Shown here: positions 33,442 through 42,379 of the stretch, in pieces
Position numbering within the stretch: position 1 is the first letter of the stretch
How the letters are laid out: the number at the start of each line of letters is the position of its first letter
Source of the DNA: Achromobacter pulmonis
GTDB taxonomy: Bacteria > Pseudomonadota > Gammaproteobacteria > Burkholderiales > Burkholderiaceae_B
Direction of reading: 5' to 3'
DNA: 64,000 nt
Assembly: GCF_002885955.2 (NCBI RefSeq)
Contig: NZ_POQS01000002.1
Span: forward strand, 973,985 to 1,037,984
Made by a program: the position numbers and the translations under genes
The notes under the pieces: generated by a model
Seen by the model: only the letters and a program-made list of their open reading frames with translations
Databases searched by the model: none
What the model was told of the DNA's origin: nothing

Positions 33442-34740
33442 GTGAAAATCCTGCTCACCGGCGCCCACGGTTTCATCGGAAGCCGGCTGCTCGCGGCCCT
33501 GCTGGACGCCGGCCACGAATTGGTCTGCCCGGTGCGCGCCGTCACCCCGCGCGACCTGGGCATGCGCGGCGCAAGATTCGTGCCCGCGGACTTCCGCCGC
33601 ATGGACCGCAGCGCCGACTGGGCGCCACTGCTCGACGGCATGCAGGCCGCGATCAACACGGTCGGCGTATTCCATGACAGCGCGGACAACGGCTATGCCG
33701 CCGTACACGGGGCCGCGCCCGTCGCGCTGTTCAATGCGGCTTGCCAGCGCGGCGTGCGCGTCATCCATTTCTCGGCGCTGGGCGCGGACGCCGGCGCCGC
33801 CTCGGAATTCCACCGCAGCAAGCGCGCCGCCGACGATGCGCTGCGCGCGCTGGACATGCCTGCTCACATCGTGCAGCCCTCGCTGGTGTACGGCCCCGGT
33901 GGCGCAAGCGCCGCGCTGTTCGACCGGCTCGCGCTCTGGCCGCTGCTGCCGCTGCCCGGCGGCGGCCGGCAACAGATCCAGCCGGTCCATGTCCAGGATG
34001 TGGTGGCGGGCGTTTCGGCATTACTGGCCTCGCCGCCGGACCGGGTCGTGACGATCGCCTTCTGCGGCCCGCAGGCGCTGAGCCTGCGCGACTATCTGGC
34101 CGCGCTGCGGCGCGGTCTGGGCGTGGACGCACGCCAGCGCGTTATTGCGCTGCCCGGCGGCCTGACGCGCGCGGCCGCGCGCATCGGGCGGCATCTGCCG
34201 GGCAGCCTGTTCAACCCGGAAAGCCTGTCCATGCTGGAGCGCGGCAACACCGCGGACCCGTCCGCGTTCAGCGCGGCGCTGGGCCGCGCGCCGCGGCCGC
34301 CGCAGGACTTCGTGGACGCCGACCTGCGCCAGGCCTTGTGGAGCCGGGCCGCGCTGGACAATATGCTGCCGCTGCTGCGCCTGAGCCTGGCCGCCGTCTG
34401 GCTGTGGACCGCCGCGGTGTCGATATTCGGCTATCCCGTGCGCGACAGCCTGGCCCTGCTGGAACGGGCCGGCGTGCCGGCCGCGCTGGCGCCGGCCTCG
34501 CTGTATGGCGCCGCGGCGCTGGACCTGGTCCTCGGCCTTCTCACGCTGGCCTGGCGGCGCGTCGATGCGGTGTTGCTGTGGCGGGCCCAGATCGGCCTGA
34601 TCCTGGCCTACACGGCCATCATCAGCTGGCGACTGCCCGAGCAATGGCTGCATCCATTCGGCCCGATATCGAAAAATCTTCCCATGCTGGCCGTGCTGGC
34701 GCTGCTCGCCCTCGCCGCCCGCAGCAAAGCGAGGCGCTGA
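33442..34740 (+). CDS. NAD-dependent epimerase fused to a DoxX-like membrane domain
   Basis: A 432-residue fusion. Residues about 1-290 are an extended SDR fold opening with ILLTGAHGFIGSRLLAALL; residues about 310-430 form a four-helix DoxX-like membrane domain (LAAVWLWTAAVSIFGYPV onwards). This fusion is a known architecture (SDR with DoxX-like C-terminus). The start is GTG at 33442 with GGAG upstream. The stop overlaps the next start (TGATG), so it is coupled to the DUF2269 gene. Substrate unknown. Confidence 0.82.
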   Translation: MKILLTGAHGFIGSRLLAALLDAGHELVCPVRAVTPRDLGMRGARFVPADFRRMDRSADWAPLLDGMQAAINTVGVFHDSADNGYAAVHGAAPVALFNAACQRGVRVIHFSALGADAGAASEFHRSKRAADDALRALDMPAHIVQPSLVYGPGGASAALFDRLALWPLLPLPGGGRQQIQPVHVQDVVAGVSALLASPPDRVVTIAFCGPQALSLRDYLAALRRGLGVDARQRVIALPGGLTRAAARIGRHLPGSLFNPESLSMLERGNTADPSAFSAALGRAPRPPQDFVDADLRQALWSRAALDNMLPLLRLSLAAVWLWTAAVSIFGYPVRDSLALLERAGVPAALAPASLYGAAALDLVLGLLTLAWRRVDAVLLWRAQIGLILAYTAIISWRLPEQWLHPFGPISKNLPMLAVLALLALAARSKARR

Positions 34741-35204
34741 TGGACTATCTGCTGGTGAAACTGCTGCACATACTGTCGTCGTCCCTGCTGTTCGGGACCG
34801 GCATCGGTTCGGCCTTCTATCTGCTGTGCGTGGTGCTGCAGCGCGAGCCGCGCACGGTCGCCGCCGTGGCCCGCATCGTGGTCGTCGCCGACTGGCTGTT
34901 CACCGCGACCACGGCCGTCGCCCAGCCGCTGACCGGCCTGTATCTGATCCACCTGATGCAACTGCCGCTGACGACGCCGTGGGTGGCGTGGTCACTGGGC
35001 CTGTATGCGCTGGCCATCGCATGCTGGCTGCCGGTGGTCTGGCTGCAGATCCGGATGCGCGACAGCGCGTCCCGCTGCGCCGCCGCGGGACAGCCGCTCT
35101 CGCCAAGCTTCATGCGCTATTTCCGCGCCTGGTTCATATTGGGATTTCCGGCGCTGGCGGCCTTTCTCGCCATCTTCTGGCTCATGGTGTTCAAGCCCGC
35201 CTGA
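34740..35204 (+). CDS. DUF2269-family integral membrane protein
   Basis: A 154-residue protein with four transmembrane helices and the family start LLVKLLHILSSSLLFGTGIGSAFY, plus a conserved FMRYFRAWFILGFPALAAF near the C-terminus. The function of DUF2269 is unknown. It overlaps the epimerase/DoxX gene by one base, and such pairing is common for this family. Confidence 0.82.
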   Translation: MDYLLVKLLHILSSSLLFGTGIGSAFYLLCVVLQREPRTVAAVARIVVVADWLFTATTAVAQPLTGLYLIHLMQLPLTTPWVAWSLGLYALAIACWLPVVWLQIRMRDSASRCAAAGQPLSPSFMRYFRAWFILGFPALAAFLAIFWLMVFKPA

Positions 35205-35218
35205 GCGCCGTCCGCACC

Positions 35219-36211
35219 TCAACGCCGGCCGCGCGCCAGCCACAGCGCCGCGCCGCCGGCCAGCGCCACCGTCGTCAGCAGCGTGGCGCGCTGGTGCATC
35301 GCCACATGGGTATAGACGCTATGCCTGCGTCCGGTCCGCTGCACCGCCGGATGCTCGCCGCCCGCCTCGTAAAGCGAGTCCGTGCCCTGTTGCGTGCGGG
35401 CCGGGCCGCGCTGGCGCCGGAACAGCCACCCGGCCATGCGGTCGGCCAGCCCCGGCATGTTCTGGCCCAGCGCCCCGATGGCGCGGGAAGCGCTGCCCAC
35501 GTACAGGTCGCGCACCGGATGGCAGGCCGCGTGCAGGATGGCTTCGGCGACCATCTCCGGCGCGTATACGGGCGGCGGAAGGTCGGGCTGCGCGTCCATA
35601 TAGTTGCGGGCATGGACGGTAAAACCGGTCGAGATCGAAGCCGGCTTGATCAGGGTGACCGAAATCGGCGCGCCCTGCTGCCTCAGTTCCATCCGCAGCG
35701 CGTCGGTATATCCCTTGACCGCGTGCTTGGCCGCCGAATAGGCGCCTTGCAGGGGCACGGCGCGATCGGACACTTCGCTGCCCACGTTGATGATCGCGCC
35801 GCCGGACGATTTCATGTGCCGCACCGCCGTCAAGGAGCCGTACACCACGCCCCAGTAGTCGGTCTCGAACAGCTTGCGCTGGTCCTCGATGGGCACTTCC
35901 TCCAGGGTTCCGTAGATCGACACCCCGGCATTGTTCACCCAGGTGTCGACACGGCCGAAGCGTTCCACGGCCTGGGCCAGAATACGTTCGTGATCGTCCT
36001 GCACGCCCACGTCCGCGGCCACGCATATGGCGGTTCCGCCATCCTGCCCGATTTCTTGGGCCACCTGCTGCAGCGCCTCTTCCTGGCGTCCGGCCAGCAC
36101 CACTCTGGCGCCCCGGCTCGCTGCCATGCGCGCGGTAGCGGCGCCGATGCCGCTGCCGGCGCCCGTGATGACGATGACCTGGTCGCGCAACGGTTTCAGA
36201 TTCGGTTTCAT
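35219..36211 (-). CDS. Short-chain dehydrogenase/reductase with C-terminal extension
   Basis: A 330-residue SDR. The cofactor motif is VITGAGSGIGAATARMA (about 14-30) with NNAG later; the catalytic Ser/Tyr/Lys fall in INVGSEVSDRAVPLQGAYSAAKHAVKG. A tail of about 80 residues after the fold ends in a hydrophobic segment (LLTTVALAGGAALWLARGRR) that could anchor it to the membrane. The start at 36211 has AGGAGG upstream. The substrate is unknown. Confidence 0.87.
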   Translation of the reverse strand: MKPNLKPLRDQVIVITGAGSGIGAATARMAASRGARVVLAGRQEEALQQVAQEIGQDGGTAICVAADVGVQDDHERILAQAVERFGRVDTWVNNAGVSIYGTLEEVPIEDQRKLFETDYWGVVYGSLTAVRHMKSSGGAIINVGSEVSDRAVPLQGAYSAAKHAVKGYTDALRMELRQQGAPISVTLIKPASISTGFTVHARNYMDAQPDLPPPVYAPEMVAEAILHAACHPVRDLYVGSASRAIGALGQNMPGLADRMAGWLFRRQRGPARTQQGTDSLYEAGGEHPAVQRTGRRHSVYTHVAMHQRATLLTTVALAGGAALWLARGRR

Positions 36212-36280
36212 TGAAGCCTCCTGGTTCCAACGCTCGATTGCGTAAGATCCGGAGGCCAGCAAGCCACATTCCCGCGCGGC

Positions 36281-37510
36281 TCAGGCCCGGTCGCGGCGGC
36301 CGATGCGCCGCGCCGCCGCGCCCAGCACCACGACCGCAAGCGTCAGCGGCGCGAACGACACCCACAGCACCGTGTCCCAGTCGTACGCGGCCAGCAGCCC
36401 GCCCGAGGCGAACGAGCCCAGCGCCATGGTGCCGAACACCACGAAATCGTTGAGCGACTGCACCCGCGTCTTTTCTTCCGGGCGATGGCATTCCAGCACC
36501 AGCGCGGACGCGCCCACGAAGCCGAAGTTCCAGCCCACCCCCAGCAGGATCAGCGTGAGCCAGAAGTGGGCCACGTCGATGCCGTTCAGGCCGGCGGCCG
36601 CGGCCAGCCCGGTCAGCAGCAGGCCCGCCGCCACCACGCGCCCGGCGCCGAAGCGCACGATCAGCCGGCCGGTGAAGAAGCTGGGCGCGTACATCGCGAT
36701 GACGTGCCATTGCAGGCCGAGGTTGGCGTTCTCCTGGCTGTGGCCGCACAGGTGCATGGCCAGCGGGGCAGCCGTCATGAGGAAGTTCATCAGCATGTAG
36801 GACACCGCGCCGCAGATCACGGCCGTGATGAAGAGCGGCTGGCGCGCGATGACCGACAGCGGCCGTCCCTGCGCCACTTCCGCCGCGCTCGGCGTCGGCA
36901 GCCGCACGCCCAGCAGCACCAGCGCCGACAGCGCCGCGACCGCGGCCTGCACCAGGAAGGTGGCGGCGAACATATGCGGCTGCCAAAGGTACATGGTGTG
37001 GGTGACCAGCTGCGGCCCCACCACGCCCGCCACCACGCCGCCGCCCATCACGAAAGACAGCGCGCGCGGCCGCAGCGCGGGCGAGACGCCGTCGGCCGCC
37101 GCGAAGCGGAACGACAGCACCACGGCGGCGTATGCGCCGCCGAAGAAAGTCGCCAGGCAGAACAGCCAGAACGAACTCAGCACGATGGCCGCGGCCGCCA
37201 GCAGGCCCACCAGCATCCCGCAGCCGGTGCCGGCCAGGAACGCGGCCCGCCGGCCGTGACGCCGCGCGATGGCGCCGGCGGGCATGATGCAGGCCGCCAT
37301 GCCCACCACGAAAACGGAAATCGGCAAGGTGGCCAGCGACTTGTCCGGCGCCAGCATGTCGCCGACGATGGCCCCGGTGGCGTAGACCACGACGGAGTTC
37401 GCGCCGGCCAGCGCCTGGGCGACGGTCAGTCTTGCGATGTTGCCGCGCTGCTCGCGCGGCGAGAGTTCATAGGAGGTGCTGCTGGGAGCGACGGCTGCGG
37501 CGGCGGACAA
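36281..37510 (-). CDS. MFS transporter
   Basis: A 409-residue carrier with 12 predicted helices. The loop 2-3 signature is reduced to AIARRHGRRAAFLAG. It most resembles putative drug/metabolite exporters, with no defined substrate. Translation probably begins at a TTG (37510), because AGGAAGA lies at proper spacing and no ATG is available before the first helix. A 10-bp palindrome at 37542-37551 lies in the promoter region and may be an operator. Confidence 0.82.
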   Translation of the reverse strand: MSAAAAVAPSSTSYELSPREQRGNIARLTVAQALAGANSVVVYATGAIVGDMLAPDKSLATLPISVFVVGMAACIMPAGAIARRHGRRAAFLAGTGCGMLVGLLAAAAIVLSSFWLFCLATFFGGAYAAVVLSFRFAAADGVSPALRPRALSFVMGGGVVAGVVGPQLVTHTMYLWQPHMFAATFLVQAAVAALSALVLLGVRLPTPSAAEVAQGRPLSVIARQPLFITAVICGAVSYMLMNFLMTAAPLAMHLCGHSQENANLGLQWHVIAMYAPSFFTGRLIVRFGAGRVVAAGLLLTGLAAAAGLNGIDVAHFWLTLILLGVGWNFGFVGASALVLECHRPEEKTRVQSLNDFVVFGTMALGSFASGGLLAAYDWDTVLWVSFAPLTLAVVVLGAAARRIGRRDRA

Positions 37511-37541
37511 AATCTTCCTCGGTTATATGCAAATAATCGTA

Positions 37542-37551
37542 CGTTATAACG
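37542..37551. promoter_or_regulatory. Palindromic operator candidate upstream of the MFS gene
   Basis: CGTTATAACG is a perfect 10-bp palindrome in an A/T-rich stretch 32 bases before the TTG start at 37510. On the minus strand TTGTAT lies 17 bases before TTATTT, so the palindrome would occupy the promoter spacer. No repressor gene is adjacent. Confidence 0.3.
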
Positions 37552-37579
37552 CCATACAATAACCGCTGCCTCGCGCCCC

Positions 37580-38713
37580 TCAGTTTCCGGGGATGCCGAA
37601 CGCCTCCAGTTCTTCGGCATCCAGCCAGTCCTTCAAGGCCGCCGGGTCCGGGGGCTGCGGCGCGGTGGGCCGGGCGCTGGGCGTCCTGCTGAAGCGCGGC
37701 GCCGGCGCCGGCTGCGTGATGCCGTCGATCTCCACCAGCGTCCCGCGCGCCCGTACCTGCGGGTGCTGCGCCGCGTCGCGCAGCGTCTGCACCGGCGCCA
37801 CGCAGACATCCAGCAGCGCCAGCCGGGCGCACCAGTCGTCGCGGTCGCGTTGGGCGAACGCCTCGCGCAGCACCGCGCGCAGGCGCGGCCAGGTGTCCCG
37901 GTCCTGGTGGTCGCCAAGTTCGCGGATCGCCTCGTCGTCCAGGCCCAGCTCGCGCAGCAGCAGTTCGTGAAAGCGCTTTTCTATCGGGCCGACCGACAGC
38001 CACAGGCCGTCGGCGCACTGGTAGACGTCGTAGAACGGCGCGCCGGAATCCAGGATGTTGGCGCCGCGCTCGGGCCGCCACGCGCCGGACGCGGCCAGGC
38101 CGAAGAACGCGGTGGCCATCGAGGCCGCGCCGTCCATCACGGCGGCGTCCACCACCTGCCCCTGCCCGGACTGGCGCGCCTCGATGATGGCGGCCAGGAC
38201 GCCCAGCGCCAGGTACGGGCCGCCGCCGCCGAAATCGCCCACCAGCGCCAGCGGCGGCGTGGGCGGCTGGCCGGCGCGGCCGATGGCGTCGAGCACGCCG
38301 GTGACGGCGATGTAGTTGATGTCGTGCCCGGCCACCTGCGCCAGCGGCCCGTCCTGGCCCCAGCCGGTGATGCGGCCATAGACCAGCCGGGGATTCTCGG
38401 CCAGGCAGGCCTGCGGCCCCAGGCCCAGGCGTTCGGTCACGCCGGGCCGGAATCCCTCGATCAGCGCGTCGGCCTTGCGCAGCAGCCGCAGCACCAGCGC
38501 GACGGCGCGCGGGTCTTTCAGGTCCAGCGCGATGGCGCGCCGGTTGCGCAACAGCAGGTTGTACTTGAGCTCGCGCTTCACGCCCAGGTCGGCCGGCTCC
38601 TTGCGCTCGATCCGCAGCACGGTGGCGCCCATGTCGGCCAGCAGCATGGCCGCCATGGGCCCGGGGCCGATCCCGGCCAGTTCGATGATGCGGATTCCAG
38701 CCAGAGGTCCCAT
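37580..38713 (-). CDS. Alpha-methylacyl-CoA racemase-type CoA-transferase family protein
   Basis: A 377-residue class III CoA-transferase-fold protein of the racemase (AMACR/Mcr) branch, shown by GRITGWGQDGPLAQVAGHDINYIAVTG with its catalytic His/Asp pair, and by the FGGGGPYLALG loop. It should epimerise 2-methyl-branched acyl-CoAs so that acyl-CoA dehydrogenases can use them. It ends the minus-strand operon of two acyl-CoA dehydrogenases and a thiolase, which fits breakdown of a branched acid. The start at 38713 has GGAGA upstream. Confidence 0.87.
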   Translation of the reverse strand: MGPLAGIRIIELAGIGPGPMAAMLLADMGATVLRIERKEPADLGVKRELKYNLLLRNRRAIALDLKDPRAVALVLRLLRKADALIEGFRPGVTERLGLGPQACLAENPRLVYGRITGWGQDGPLAQVAGHDINYIAVTGVLDAIGRAGQPPTPPLALVGDFGGGGPYLALGVLAAIIEARQSGQGQVVDAAVMDGAASMATAFFGLAASGAWRPERGANILDSGAPFYDVYQCADGLWLSVGPIEKRFHELLLRELGLDDEAIRELGDHQDRDTWPRLRAVLREAFAQRDRDDWCARLALLDVCVAPVQTLRDAAQHPQVRARGTLVEIDGITQPAPAPRFSRTPSARPTAPQPPDPAALKDWLDAEELEAFGIPGN

Positions 38714-38750
38714 GTGTGCGTCTCCGTTGCGATGGCGGCGCGCCGCCGGA

Positions 38751-39944
38751 TCAAAGCGTTTCGATGGCGATGGCTGTGGCCTCGCCGCCGCCCAGGCACA
38801 GGCAGGCCACACCGCGGCGCAGTCCGCGCCGCTGCAGCGAATGCAGCAGCGTGACGATGATGCGCGCGCCGGTCGCGCCCACCGGATGGCCCAGCGCACA
38901 GGCGCCGCCTTCGACGTTGACGCGTTCGGCCGCCAGGCCCAGTTCGCGCAGCGCGATCAGCGTGACCACGGCGAAGGCCTCGTTGATTTCGTACAGGTCG
39001 ACCGAGTCGCGGCTCCAGCCGACGCGGTCGAGCAGACGCGAGATCGCGTGCACCGGCGCCGCCGGAAATTGCCCCGGCGGCAAGGCCGCCGCCGCATGGC
39101 CGACGATGCGCGCGCGCGGCGTCAGGCCCAGCGTCTGCGCGTGGCTCTGGCGGGTCAGCACCAGCGCGGCCGCGCCGTCCGATATGGACGAAGCGTTGCC
39201 GGCCGTGACCGTGCCGTCGGCGGTGAACACGGGCTTGAGGCTGGCCAGCCGCGACACGTCGCACTGGCCCGGGGTTTCGTCCTCGGCCACCAGTTCGCCC
39301 TGCGGCGCCCCGCGGCGCGGGCGCGCCGCCATCGGCGCGATCTCGGCGGCGAACGCGCCATGCGCGACGCTGTGCTGGGCGCGCAGCACGCTGCGCTCGG
39401 CATAGGCGTCCTGCTCGGCGCGGGTGAAGCCGTGCTCGCGCGCGGCCAGGTCGGCGTAATAGCCCATCAAGTGGCCTTCGTAGGCGTCCTGCAGGCCGTC
39501 GCGGTACATGTGGTCCAGCAGTTGCCCGTCGCCCAGGCGGTATCCCTGGCGCGCGCGCGGTATCAGGTGCGGCGCGTTGCTCATCGATTCCATGCCGCCG
39601 GCCAGCACCAGCTCGGCCGAACCGGCGCAAAGCATGTCATGGGCCAGCGTCACGGCCTTCATGCCCGAGCCGCACATCTTGCTGAGCGTGGTGGCCTGCA
39701 CGGTGGTCGGCAGCCCCGCGCCCAGCACGGCCTGGCGCGCCGGCGCCTGGCCCAGGCCGGCGAACAGGCAGCAGCCCATCAGCGCCTCCTGGGCCGCATC
39801 CGCGGCCAGCCCGGCCTGGCGCATCGCGGCGGCCAGCGCATGGGCGCCGAGCTGGGGCGCGGTGTAGTGCGACAGCGCGCCCTGGAATGCGCCGATGGGA
39901 GTGCGCTGCGCGGCGACGATGACGACGGGATCGGGATGGGACAT
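38751..39944 (-). CDS. Acetyl-CoA C-acyltransferase (thiolase)
   Basis: A 397-residue thiolase. The nucleophile Cys is in LSKMCGSGMKAV (about 88), with the C-terminal ACALGHPVGATGAR and CLCLGGGEA motifs providing His and the second Cys. It should cleave a 3-ketoacyl-CoA in the last step of beta-oxidation. It lies between an acyl-CoA dehydrogenase and the racemase in one minus-strand operon. A start at 39944 gives the canonical PVVIVAAQRTPIG opening. Confidence 0.9.
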   Translation of the reverse strand: MSHPDPVVIVAAQRTPIGAFQGALSHYTAPQLGAHALAAAMRQAGLAADAAQEALMGCCLFAGLGQAPARQAVLGAGLPTTVQATTLSKMCGSGMKAVTLAHDMLCAGSAELVLAGGMESMSNAPHLIPRARQGYRLGDGQLLDHMYRDGLQDAYEGHLMGYYADLAAREHGFTRAEQDAYAERSVLRAQHSVAHGAFAAEIAPMAARPRRGAPQGELVAEDETPGQCDVSRLASLKPVFTADGTVTAGNASSISDGAAALVLTRQSHAQTLGLTPRARIVGHAAAALPPGQFPAAPVHAISRLLDRVGWSRDSVDLYEINEAFAVVTLIALRELGLAAERVNVEGGACALGHPVGATGARIIVTLLHSLQRRGLRRGVACLCLGGGEATAIAIETL

Positions 39945-39970
39945 GGATGGGAACCTCGGTGTTGAAAGAA

Positions 39971-41008
39971 TCAGGCGGCGATCGCGGCCATCATGCCGCG
40001 CACGAATTCCAGCAGGGTCCGGCTGTCGCTGGCCATCAGCCGGCGGCCGACCAGCTCGGCGCAATCGTCTTCGCTCATGCCGGCGGCGCGCCATTCGTGC
40101 AAGCGGGTGGTGTAGAGCCCCAGCGCGAGCTCTTCGGTGATGCCGATGGCGCCATGCACGGCGTGGGCGATGGCGCAGGCGACGGGTATCGCTTCGCATG
40201 CCCGCAGCCGGGCGCTGGCCGCGAGCGCGGCGTCAGGCAGCATGGCGCCGCTGGCGCAGGCCATGCGCGCCGCCATGGCGGCCGCGGCCGCCTGTTCGGC
40301 CAGCACGCTGATTTCCTGCTGGATGGCCTGGAAGCGTCCCAAAGGCCGGCCGAACTGCTGGCGCTCGCCCACGAAGGCGACGCAGCGGTCCAGCACCGCC
40401 TGCAGCGCGCCGGCGATGCCGGCCGCGTCGGCGGCGTTGCGCCAGGCCTGCACCGCCTCGTCCGGCAAGGCCACGCGGCCCAGGACGGCCGGCGACTCGC
40501 TCCAGGCGGGCGCGGCGCTGGCGCGTGGACGAAACAGTCCGGGCGCGGACACCGCCGGCGCGGCCACCAGCAGCAGTCCGCCGTCGCGTTGCACCAGCAC
40601 GCTGCGCGCCAGCCCGGCGCCCGGCGTCTGGGCGCAGCGCAGGCCGCTGGGACCGGGCAGCGCCCGGGCCAGCGCGATCGGCCCTTCGGGCACGCGCTGG
40701 CCGGCGCTGCGCAACAGGGCGCGCGCCAGCATGGTGTCGGACAGCGGATACGGCAGCGCCGCCGCGCCCGCCGCCCGCCACAGGCCCTCGGCGTCGGCCA
40801 GCGACAGCCCCGCCCCGCCCAGGTCGGCCGGCGTCAGTGCGTCCACGTAGCCGAGCGCGTCGATCTCGCGCCAGGTGCGCGCGGCCACGCCTTGCGGGTC
40901 TGTCGCGTCGGCTGCGGCCTCGATCTCGCGCACGCGCTCCAGCGGGCACAGCCCGGCCAGTGCGCGCGAGAATTCGTCATACAGGTCTTGCTGGAGGGAT
41001 TGCGGCAT
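39971..41008 (-). CDS. Acyl-CoA dehydrogenase family protein
   Basis: A 345-residue member of the acyl-CoA dehydrogenase superfamily, shorter than the typical 380-400. N- and C-terminal helical domains are recognisable (ALGYVDALTPADLGGAGLSLADAEGLWRAAG; FVGERQQFGRPLGRFQAIQQ) but the middle beta domain is poorly conserved. Paired with the full-length gene upstream it may form a heteromeric dehydrogenase, as for steroid and branched-acid FadE pairs. Confidence 0.82.
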   Translation of the reverse strand: MPQSLQQDLYDEFSRALAGLCPLERVREIEAAADATDPQGVAARTWREIDALGYVDALTPADLGGAGLSLADAEGLWRAAGAAALPYPLSDTMLARALLRSAGQRVPEGPIALARALPGPSGLRCAQTPGAGLARSVLVQRDGGLLLVAAPAVSAPGLFRPRASAAPAWSESPAVLGRVALPDEAVQAWRNAADAAGIAGALQAVLDRCVAFVGERQQFGRPLGRFQAIQQEISVLAEQAAAAAMAARMACASGAMLPDAALAASARLRACEAIPVACAIAHAVHGAIGITEELALGLYTTRLHEWRAAGMSEDDCAELVGRRLMASDSRTLLEFVRGMMAAIAA

Positions 41009-41037
41009 GCCATGTCCTCAGGGTCCGGGGCGGCGCG

Positions 41038-42192
41038 CTAGCGCAGGCCGAGTTCGCGCGCGATGATGCCGCGCAGGATGTGGCGGGTGCCGCCGCGCAA
41101 CGAAAACGTCGGGTTGATGAACGTCAGGTAGGCCAGCGTGCGCGCCAGCACCTCGTCCGGCGCCGGACCGGCGCGCAGGGCCTGCCCTATCCATTCGGGT
41201 ACGGCCTGCTCGAAGCCGGTGCCCAGGTCCTTGACCAGCACCGCCGCCAGGCCGGCGTCGGCGCCTTCGTTCAGGCGCCGCGTCACGGCCAGCGACATGG
41301 CGCGCAGCACCGCCAGGTTGGCGGCCAGGCGGCCCGCCAGGCGCACCTGCGCGGGCTCGGGCGCGCCGTTCGCGCGCAGGTGGGCGAGCCAGCCGTCTAT
41401 CAGCACCATGCTGGAATAAATGCGTTCGGGGCCGCTGCGCTCTAGCGCCAGTTCCGCCGTGACCTGCGCCCAGCCGCTGCCTTCCTCGCCCACCAGCGCA
41501 TCGGCCGGCAGGCGCACGTTGTCGAACAGGACTTCGCAGAAATGCGTGTCGCCGGTGATGTCGCGGATCGGGCGGATCTCGATGCCGGGCAGCGTCAGGT
41601 CGAAGATCATCTGCGACAGCCCGCGATGGCGGTCTTCGGGCGCGCCCGAGGTGCGCACCAGCGCGCACATGTAGTGCGAGCGATGGGCGTTGGTGGTCCA
41701 GATCTTGCGCCCGTTCAGCAGCCAGCCGCCGCCCTGCGGCGTGGCGCGGGTGCGCACGCTGGCCAGGTCCGAGCCGGTGTCGGGTTCGCTCATGCCGATG
41801 GCGAAAAAGGCTTCGCCCCGGATGATGCGCGGCAGATAGAAATCGCGCTGCGCCTGCGAGCCGTAGCGCAGGATCAGCGGCGCCGTCTGGCGGTCGGCGA
41901 TCCAGTGCGCCGATACCGGCGCGCCGGCCGCCAGCAGTTCCTCGCTCAGCACGAAGCGCGCGTAGTTGCTGCGTTCGCCGCCGCCGTATGCGGCCGGCAG
42001 CGTCAGGCCCAGCCAGCCCTGGCGCGCCAGCGCGCGGCTGAACTCGGCGTCGTAGCCCATCCACGAGCGCGCGCGGCGGTCGGCCGGCATGTCGTGCAGC
42101 GCCTCGCGCAGGAAGGCGCGCACGCTGGCGCGCAGGGCCTCGTCCTGCGCGGGTATCGCGGCCAGTTGCAGTGCTTCGTCGATAGCGCCCAA
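41038..42192 (-). CDS. Acyl-CoA dehydrogenase
   Basis: A 384-residue flavoenzyme. The middle-domain signature FFAIGMSEPDTGSDLASVRTRA and the FAD/substrate segments WLLNGRKIWTTNAH are typical; the C-terminal LRGGTRHILRGIIARELGL resembles the long-chain or steroid FadE group. It should introduce the alpha,beta double bond. It is the first gene of the operon 42192-37580, divergent from the LysR at 42380, which is the likely regulator. Confidence 0.9.
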   Translation of the reverse strand: MGAIDEALQLAAIPAQDEALRASVRAFLREALHDMPADRRARSWMGYDAEFSRALARQGWLGLTLPAAYGGGERSNYARFVLSEELLAAGAPVSAHWIADRQTAPLILRYGSQAQRDFYLPRIIRGEAFFAIGMSEPDTGSDLASVRTRATPQGGGWLLNGRKIWTTNAHRSHYMCALVRTSGAPEDRHRGLSQMIFDLTLPGIEIRPIRDITGDTHFCEVLFDNVRLPADALVGEEGSGWAQVTAELALERSGPERIYSSMVLIDGWLAHLRANGAPEPAQVRLAGRLAANLAVLRAMSLAVTRRLNEGADAGLAAVLVKDLGTGFEQAVPEWIGQALRAGPAPDEVLARTLAYLTFINPTFSLRGGTRHILRGIIARELGLR

Positions 42193-42306
42193 TGTGGTCC
42201 CCGCAGCGCGCGCCGCACGGCGCCGGCGCGCGCATTACCGTGATCGTAAAGTGCCGTGCAAGCCCGCTGCGCGCGGGCTTCATGGCAATCTACACGGGGC
42301 CTGCAT

Positions 42307-42334
42307 CCCGGTCTAATATTAGATGTGGACCGGG
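42307..42334. promoter_or_regulatory. Nested palindromes in the acyl-CoA dehydrogenase/LysR gap
   Basis: TCTAATATTAGA (42312-42323) is a perfect 12-bp palindrome; around it CCCGGTC (42307-42313) and GACCGGG (42328-42334) form a second inverted repeat. It lies in the 187-base divergent gap and is followed within 3 bases by the LysR-type box at 42337. A binding site for the divergent LysR protein or another regulator is likely. Confidence 0.4.
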
Positions 42335-42336
42335 CA

Positions 42337-42351
42337 ATACATCATAAATAT
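42337..42351. promoter_or_regulatory. LysR-type box ATAC-N7-ATAT
   Basis: ATAC (42337-42340), 7 bases, ATAT (42348-42351), one base different from the ATAC-N7-GTAT consensus of BenM/CatM-type LysR regulators. It lies 28 bases before the LysR start. The same arrangement occurs at 47483 and 61442. Confidence 0.4.
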
Positions 42352-42379
42352 CGCGAGCCCGGCGCATCAGGAGACGCCC

